Part shown: piece by piece, positions 44,823 to 64,000 of the stretch
How the letters are laid out: the number at the start of each line of letters is the position of its first letter
Numbering within the stretch: the first letter of the stretch is position 1
From: Paulinella micropora
Taxonomy: Eukaryota > Cercozoa > Imbricatea > Euglyphida
Assembly (NCBI GenBank): GCA_009731375.1
Contig: BJOX01000034.1
Span: 749,974-813,973, forward strand
DNA length: 64,000 bases
Direction of reading: 5' to 3'
Position numbers and translations under genes: made by a program
Notes under the pieces: model-generated
Seen by the model: only the letters and a program-made list of their open reading frames with translations
Databases searched by the model: none
What the model was told of the DNA's origin: nothing

Positions 44823-46018
44823 GGTAAACTTGAAGTAAAAATTCCTATCTGTGGGACGGCCGGCACGGCCAAACCTGTGCGGTACATAGAGGCCTCAAAC
44901 TCGACGCGTGTACGAGTGACTATACGGGTCCCTACTGGATGGACCAAATTTCTTCTTTTGCTTGGAGTTGCTATACCTGATCTCCGTGGAGATATAGCTG
45001 TATCCAGGTGTAACTGTCTCCTACCAGTATCCGTTATGCGGCGATGTCGTGCCACTATGAGATGGAAGTTGGTCAGATTGGAATGTCCTCGTGGGAAGGT
45101 CCGAGATGCACTGGGAGAGAAAAATCCATAACGAAGGGGAAGATATGGAAAAACCCATTGATCGTTGTGTTCCCTGGGCATAGTTTGGGAAGGAGGGGCT
45201 GGACCAAAGGTGGGAGTGATAAAGGCATAGGGGACGTCAAAGCGCTAGCTCGTGATAAAGGCAAGTCAGTTGCGGCCACAGGGTCGCCTTGACGGGCCTG
45301 AGAACTAGACGACGATGCCGTCGCTGGGGATGTATCCTGTATCACTATCACTTCCTAGTGGTGTCAGAGGATGGGCTTGCTCGTTAGGAGGCGAGGAAAC
45401 GTTAGAGAGAGCGGGCGATGTGACGTTGGAGTAAGCGGGCGATAAGCCACCGGGGGACACTCTAGGCTCGAGCCGACTGGGCGTCCTTGGCTCCGGGTTT
45501 GCGCGCCCACTCGCTGGGGGGCGAGTTGACGTCGGAGAGAGCGGGCGATGGGCCACCGGGTGTCACTTGTGAGAACTGCATGGCCCGTTGATCTTGCCCC
45601 GAGCTCGATGAACTCGAGCTCGAGCTTGAAGCCGAGGCTCCTCCAAGATCAGGCTGGCTAACCTCGCGGTTAATTCAGGTGACGGTGGTCCCTGGGGGAT
45701 CGCATCCGGCTCTTCTCGTGTCGGGGGAAGACCCGCGACCGGAATCGACGAGACCGGTGTACGACTCAGTCTGGCCGATTCGGTCTGAGAGCGAGTCTGT
45801 CGCGATGGGGGTAGAAGTACGCCCTGAACTATCCTCTTGCTCGTCAACAGTTTCATCGGTCTTCTCCTCCTTCTCTTCCTCGTTGTCACTTCCGTCAGTG
45901 GTGATCGCACCAAAGGGAGAAGACTAAAAGGACATTCCTTATGATCCTGCTGCTGAGCTTCCTCTTCGTTATCATCCGAAGGGAGGTCCAGTAACGTGAC
46001 CATGTTGGCAAGGGCCAT
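44823..46018 (-). pseudogene. Low-complexity retroelement remnant
   Basis: Minus-strand ORFs at 46018-45563 (acidic then basic, 'TRKRRRRRPMKLL') and 45556-45305 (Pro/Ser-rich) lie just downstream of a retropepsin. An imperfect repeat with AGAGAGCGGGCGATG units (45400-45560) overlaps the latter. No conserved domain is seen, so a linker region of a decayed Gag-Pol is my best guess. Confidence 0.35.
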
Positions 46019-46099
46019 GTTTTAGGATGGTCCTGCTTCGTAAAACGTGATCAAAATGCTCGTCAGGCTGTCGGAGCGGGGATAGGATTTTGAATTCGT

Positions 46100-46560
46100 T
46101 CAAAAGGATTTGTTCGTTTTCCGCCTTGTCCGCAGAGCCGGCCACTGTTGGCCAGACGCCATCAGGGTCAAGAGGCTATCTGTAGAAATGCTGGTCTGCA
46201 TGATAAGGGCAGTACCAAGCAAAATATCCGCACCCGGGGGAACATGTTTGGGAAGAGTAGAGGTATATATCATCCCAGCCTCGCGTGCTGTGGATTTGGA
46301 TATAAAACCGTACACCCTTAACCATCGTGATGATCCCCTGAGCTGTACGAGCGGTCAAACTGGGCAAATCCATCTCAAGAAAGCCCAGCTTTGCAGTCAA
46401 GCGTGGGTGAATCAGGCCCAAGGTATTGCACCCTGTGTCAACTATGACAAAGATGTCAAATGCCTGCCCCTGGGCACCACTGAGGGTCAGGCAATACCAG
46501 ATGGAGGAAGCGCCATGAATCCTACGGCGCTCAATCCAACAAGCGCCCTCCAGGATCTCC
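46100..46560 (-). pseudogene. Retropepsin (clan AA aspartic protease) of an LTR element, one frameshift
   Basis: Minus strand: 'SSIWYCLTLSGAQGQAFDIF', then 'VIVDTGCNTLGLIHP' (catalytic D-T-G at about 46435), then after a frameshift near 46300 'VPPGADILLGTALI', which matches the I-L-L-G strand. Order and spacing (about 85 residues) fit a retropepsin, and the catalytic triad is intact here, unlike in the other two proteases of the window. Confidence 0.7.
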
Positions 46561-48287
46561 GCTTGGAAGACGTGGTAGATTTAGAAGAACTGCGACAGGC
46601 CGAGGCAGAGCCCCCCCCTTACCGCAGCCGAGGAAGCTGGCGTCCTTCAGGACATGGAAGAGGTAGATGATACTAAGGCTCCCCAGGAGGATGCCCTAGA
46701 AGGGAAAAACGATATACCCATTATCCCCCCACCGGACAATCCGTTGGACAATCACCCTGCACCTGAGACGGCCAATACCAAGGTACCAAGGATAGCGCGG
46801 ACACTGCTGCCCCTCGATGCCCAGAACGCGGACAGCACGATGTGCCATGACTTAGTTTTACTTAAATAATTAAAAGGTCAGATCCGGCAGCTAGGTGTCA
46901 GAAATTCAGATAGACGTAAGGAACCCGATGGTGGTAAACCCGGGGACGGACAGGGCCAGGGGAAGGGACAGGCACGGAGCTCCGAGGAGGGCACGGGCCC
47001 GGTAATCCCTGAAAAGCCCAAAACCGGGGAAAAGGGGTCAGTATCGAGTCGCAAGCCAGGCGGCTAAGAGAGCGGCGGAGAATGATCTGATCTATTCTGA
47101 ACCGGGAAGTAGGCCGGGTAAACGTAGAAACACGGGTGTAGCTGGAGGAGCCGGTGGTGCCCTCACAGAGGGAAGTCCAGCACAAGAAATTGAAGGAGGG
47201 TAATAAGGTACTGGGAATGACGTGGGTATTGGATCAGTTCTATCTGGTCAGGCCCCCAACCAGGTTCGTTACCAAAAGGGATAAGGATGTTCTCTTTGTG
47301 ATGAAGGTGGTGGGACTGGCACTCGAGAAAGACTCGATCGTCGGAGAGTGCACTTAGGAACCTTCCGCCTATGCTACAGTTTTACCGGTCTTGGGATAAG
47401 GATACGGTCGAGAACCGGATGTACCGCGAGTATGTCCGGTATGGTGGGATGCTGCGAATAAGGAAGTATGGGATGCCAAGATAGATCCAGCCACACGGAG
47501 GAGTGACAGGGATCACGAGGCATGGACAATATCGGCGTGGCCGAGGGGAGTGCTGGATTGCCCCTTCGAGTTACACGACGGGAACATTCCGCACAAGGTT
47601 TGGGACGTGCTCAAGGGGAGCGGGGTAGACTTAAGGCTAGTCGGGGGTGCACACGCAGCGGAAACGGTGCGGGGGAAGAAGCACCCAGGCCTGAAGTGAG
47701 GGGAAGCATCGGGGATGCGACTTTGGGGGGAAGAAGGAACGGAATACGGGTCGGAGGGAAGTTGGGCACACATTGACCATAGTGTGTGGGAAATATGTAC
47801 TGAGGGTCCTACTCAACGTTAAAACTTTACGAACACAGTACGAGGGAAACTCGGCGAGAAGGCCATCGTCGTTTCAAGGGTTGGACTTTGGGGTTCGGTC
47901 AATTCGGACTTCAGGGCCAAGGCACCATTCACATTTGACGGATTAGACAGGGTCTGGTTGGTGGTCGGTCAGACCATGGGACTGTGACTTCGGGGAAATT
48001 GCGCGCGTAGGGTTGAAGACGTGAGCTGGTCGAGTGTCAGATTCACGATCTTCGGGCAACAATGAGTCTTGGAACTTAGCCCACATGAAGCACAAGCTTA
48101 TAATTCGTTGGATGGCTCTTGATAAGATTTGATCAGGGTCTAGCTAGGGTAGCTCTAGGGGTGGTGGACAGTCGGCTGGGATTCCCCAAAAAGCCGATAC
48201 TGACGAGATTATACGAGATGTAGTCTCCGTTGGTATTACTCCGGAATTGAGATCCGAGCGATCTCAAAAGAGGGGGAAGGGGTGCTA
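46500..48287 (+). pseudogene. Decayed plus-strand LTR-element internal region ending in a polypurine tract
   Basis: Acidic, Pro-rich coding-like fragments in the plus frames (46560-46869, 46920-47070, 47154-47357) are followed by broken sequence to 48260. No RT or integrase motif could be read. It ends with the purine run AAAAGAGGGGGAAGGGG at about 48266-48282, directly before a sequence that starts like an LTR. Confidence 0.4.
48266..48282 (+). other. Polypurine tract of an LTR element
   Basis: A 17-base all-purine run placed six bases before TGTAACACCC. Such tracts prime plus-strand DNA synthesis next to a 3' LTR. Confidence 0.6.
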
Positions 48288-48900
48288 TGTAACACCCACG
48301 GTATACTACATCGTTTTTACTTTATTAGTGCTTTACGGGAATTTACTCTTGGAAGTAATTTCTGGTCATTAAATGTATTTTAAGCTGAATTCTTATTACA
48401 TTTCCGGTTCTGATTAATACGTACGGTTTTAATGTTGTATTAGGATTAGGAATATGGGAGGAAAGCTAGGAAGCTTGGATCCCATAGGATCTTAAATCCT
48501 ACATCTTACACTTAACAGTTTACCGGCGTGGAGGATGCAGATTACACTATGGTGTAGCATCCATAGTGAATAGACCTCCCACATTAATAGCGTTGACCCA
48601 ATTCTTCTACAGCACATGTAGTAACCGCTTGAAGTTTTGGAAAAAAGGTCACGGAATTTCAGTGAAATTTGGAATTTTTTTTCCCGTGACTGGGAATTTG
48701 TGACTAAATAAGGTAAAATGCACTTATGGGTTGTTGTTTAGTGTATGTTTTGGCATTGTGCAGGTTACGGACGTAACGCATCGTGTCAGTTGACCCGGTC
48801 ATAGGGACACTCCGGTTTGACCGGTGTTTTCCCTTTGGCTTGTTGTTTGGGTTCAAATCTGACTTCCCTTTCTACTCTAGAAGTGCAGGTGAGTCTTGAA
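48288..48900 (+). repeat. Putative Ty3-type 3' LTR
   Basis: It starts TGTAACACCC, the usual start of many Ty3/gypsy LTRs, right after a polypurine tract. The right edge is not defined because no second LTR or target duplication was found, so the end given is a guess. AT-rich and non-coding. Confidence 0.45.
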
Positions 48901-49870
48901 CCAGTTGTGTTCATTATTAAATTTAATTTTTTTACTTTCCTTTGAGCTCGTAAGGGTAGACCTCCGGTCTTAATACATGCCACTCTGAGAATATTAATAA
49001 CCAAATCTTCCTCATCGGACTCTATAAAGAAGGAAACCAAGATGGTGCCGCCAGGTGCGAAAATGTAGGAGTATCAGAGCCAACTTCAAGCAACAAAGGA
49101 AACAGACAGCAATGTCCTATTGCCCGGCCTAACGATAATATTATCAGGTGCTTCAGCGGTGTAGTACAAAAAGTATCAGTAACCGGTTGCTTGTATCACC
49201 GGTAATATCATTATCGTTTTCAACTGTATCAAGATATCGTAGTAATAATCACACTTAAACACAAACAACCATATCTTAATTAGATATAGTTCATCTATAC
49301 ATCACTGTGTATAGGGGTATGAGAAAACATAACATATTTACCTATCTGCGCCTACAAAAGTCAGAGGAAAGACATATGGAAGAAAGCCTTGAAGCGAAAG
49401 AAAGGTGGCGCAGAAATATAATAATGAGGACGGTGAAAGAGGAAAGAAAGCATGAAGTATTAATACTAAGATGTCAAGTATCGACCGTATCCTTAATGAC
49501 AATACCACCTGTAATACTCCCCTTGAAAGGTGGTTGTCACTTTCGTAACAAAACAGTCACCGGTACAATAGTTGGAACTGAGAAAAAAATAGATTTTTAG
49601 AACGATACGTTGGAGCGCTTGAGGTACTGTTCCTTTATATAAGTGATCAACGTGTCGAACATACACAAAAATGCTGTAACAACAAATTACCAGGTACAGT
49701 TCTTCAGCACCTTCTAGCACGTACTTAAGCAGGCCAGACGGAAACTCCCAAACTTCAGCTGGACTGGCTTTGTTGTTGCTGTTGTTTGGCAGTGGCAAGT
49801 CGGATATAGAGCAGCAAACCCTGAAAAACATTGAGCAGCGAACGAGGAAAAAGACAGAAATGTAGAAGGC
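48901..49870. other. Intergenic, AT-rich; no gene supported
   Basis: A 97-codon plus ORF (49307-49600) and a 112-codon minus ORF (49493-49831) overlap each other and show no recognisable domain. I see no other structure. Confidence 0.5.
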
Positions 49871-49912
49871 TCTCTCTCTGTGTGTGTCTGTCTGTCTGTC
49901 TGTCTGTCTCTT

Positions 49913-49943
<31 letters not shown>

Positions 49944-49952
49944 GTCTCTGTC

Positions 49953-49989
<37 letters not shown>

Positions 49990-50410
49990 GTCTCTCTGTC
50001 TCCCTCCCTCCCTCCCTCCCTCCCCCCCTCTCTCTCTCTCTCTCTCTGTCTCCCTCTCTCTCTNNNNNNNNNNNNNNNNNNNNNNNNNNNNNNNNNNNNN
50101 NNNNNNNNNNNNNNNNNNNNNNNNNNNNNNNNNNNNNNNNNNNNNNNNNNNNNNNNNNNNNNNNNNNNNNNNNNNNNNNNNNNNNNNNNNNNNNNNNNNN
50201 NNNNNNNNNNNNNNNNNNNNNNNNNNNNNNNNNNNNNNNNNNNNNNNNNNNNNNNNNNNNNNNNNNNNNNNNNNNNNNNNNNNNNNNNNNNNNNNNNNNN
50301 NNNNNNNNNNNNNNNNNNNNNNNNNNNNNNNNNNNNNNNNNNNNNNNNNNNNNNNNNNNNNNNNNNNNNNNNNNNNNNNNNNNNNNNNNNNNNNNNNNNN
50401 NNNNNNNNNN

Positions 50411-50453
<43 letters not shown>

Positions 50454-50502
50454 GTCTCTCTCTCTCTGTGTCTCTGTGTCTCTGTCTCTCTCTCTGTCTC
50501 TC

Positions 50503-50543
<41 letters not shown>

Positions 50544-50582
50544 GTCTGTCTCTCTGTCTCCGTCTCTCTCTCTCTCTCTCTC

Positions 50583-50639
<57 letters not shown>

Positions 50640-50640
50640 C
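49871..50640. repeat. (CT)n/(CTGT)n arrays around a 347-base gap
   Basis: CT, CTGT and CCCT repeats at 49871-50063, a gap at 50064-50410, and CT/CTGT repeats at 50411-50640. They lie just downstream of the last exon found for the minus-strand receptor gene and could be intronic or 3' flank. Confidence 0.85.
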
Positions 50641-50671
50641 TTGATTCTGCTATTCTCTGCTCTTTCTTGAC

Positions 50672-63594
<12,923 letters not shown>

Positions 63595-63702
63595 CTGCAG
63601 TTGCCCACACCGCTCTGCTAGTATGGCACATACATCATGGAATGATCTTTTGCATAGGCCCCGCCGCTCTACACAACCCAGTCCTGTCCTTTGCCAGTGT
63701 TG

Positions 63703-63709
63703 GTGTATG

Positions 63710-63743
<34 letters not shown>

Positions 63744-63815
63744 TGTATGTATGCATGTATGCATGTATGTATGTATGTATGTATGTATGTATGTATGAAT
63801 ATATATGTATGTGTG
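63703..63815. repeat. (TGTA)n microsatellite
   Basis: A TGTA array with TGCA interruptions upstream (minus sense) of the first receptor exon found. Beyond it, 63816-64000 is unique sequence with no gene seen. Confidence 0.88.
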
Positions 63816-64000
63816 TATGTAAGAGGTGTCTCAAAAGAAAATGCCAACTTTTGATTCTCTGTCTCTCTAAGAATAAGGTCGAGATAGCTAGTTTTATTTC
63901 ATATGCATAAACTACAAGCCACATGTAGCAACATACTGTTGCACGTATGCTACGGTTTAACTTCTACATCGAGATAGACAGAAAGTGATAAAATGTTGGG

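Noticed and set aside
49307-49600. 97-codon plus-strand ORF
   Set aside because: No domain, unusual composition, and an equally long ORF overlaps on the other strand; not enough to call a gene.

Overview
This is eukaryotic nuclear DNA, most likely from a microalga or related protist. Its genes are split into many very small exons by introns full of microsatellites. Short tRNA-derived retroposons, degenerate LTR retrotransposons and a protist-virus-like relic are also present. About 20 runs of N interrupt the assembly. I cannot name the species. No bacterial features (operons, Shine-Dalgarno sites, CRISPR, IS elements) are present.

Layout. 1-3613 (-): a retrotransposon Gag with a CCCH zinc finger and RGG tail, followed by the start of its protease/Pol, cut by the window edge. 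4440-6220: an AT-rich island with a broken Polinton/virophage-type integrase (+) and a GIY-YIG nuclease (-) that meet tail to tail and overlap by 3-4 bases. 6240-12600: intergenic repeats, SINEs and a palindrome-bearing repeat family. 12633-34896 (+): MLH1, the MutL mismatch-repair ATPase, traced through 34 exons over 22 kb. Most exon joins keep the reading frame; at least three small pieces are missing, and the one carrying ATPase motif I probably lies in an assembly gap. 36.3-48.9 kb: nested, decayed LTR elements. They include a Ty1/copia reverse transcriptase/RNase H, two Gag-like regions, two retropepsins, a pair of 0.5-kb inverted repeats and a polypurine tract beside a probable Ty3-type 3' LTR. 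50672-63594 (-): a second multi-exon host gene. It encodes a receptor-like multi-pass membrane protein with a Cys-rich ectodomain, a disordered cytoplasmic tail and a SAM domain.

The two host genes face each other (MLH1 rightward, receptor leftward) across the retroelement cluster. Nothing suggests that they work together. MLH1 acts in nuclear mismatch repair. The receptor-like protein would sit in a membrane and pass signals through its SAM tail. The mismatch-repair gene is itself saturated with long microsatellites, the class of sequence whose stability depends on that pathway.

The strongest candidates for something new are the virus-like integrase/GIY-YIG relic, the tRNA-SINE family with (ATT)n tails clustered inside MLH1 introns, the duplicated last MLH1 exon, and the SAM-tailed receptor gene.
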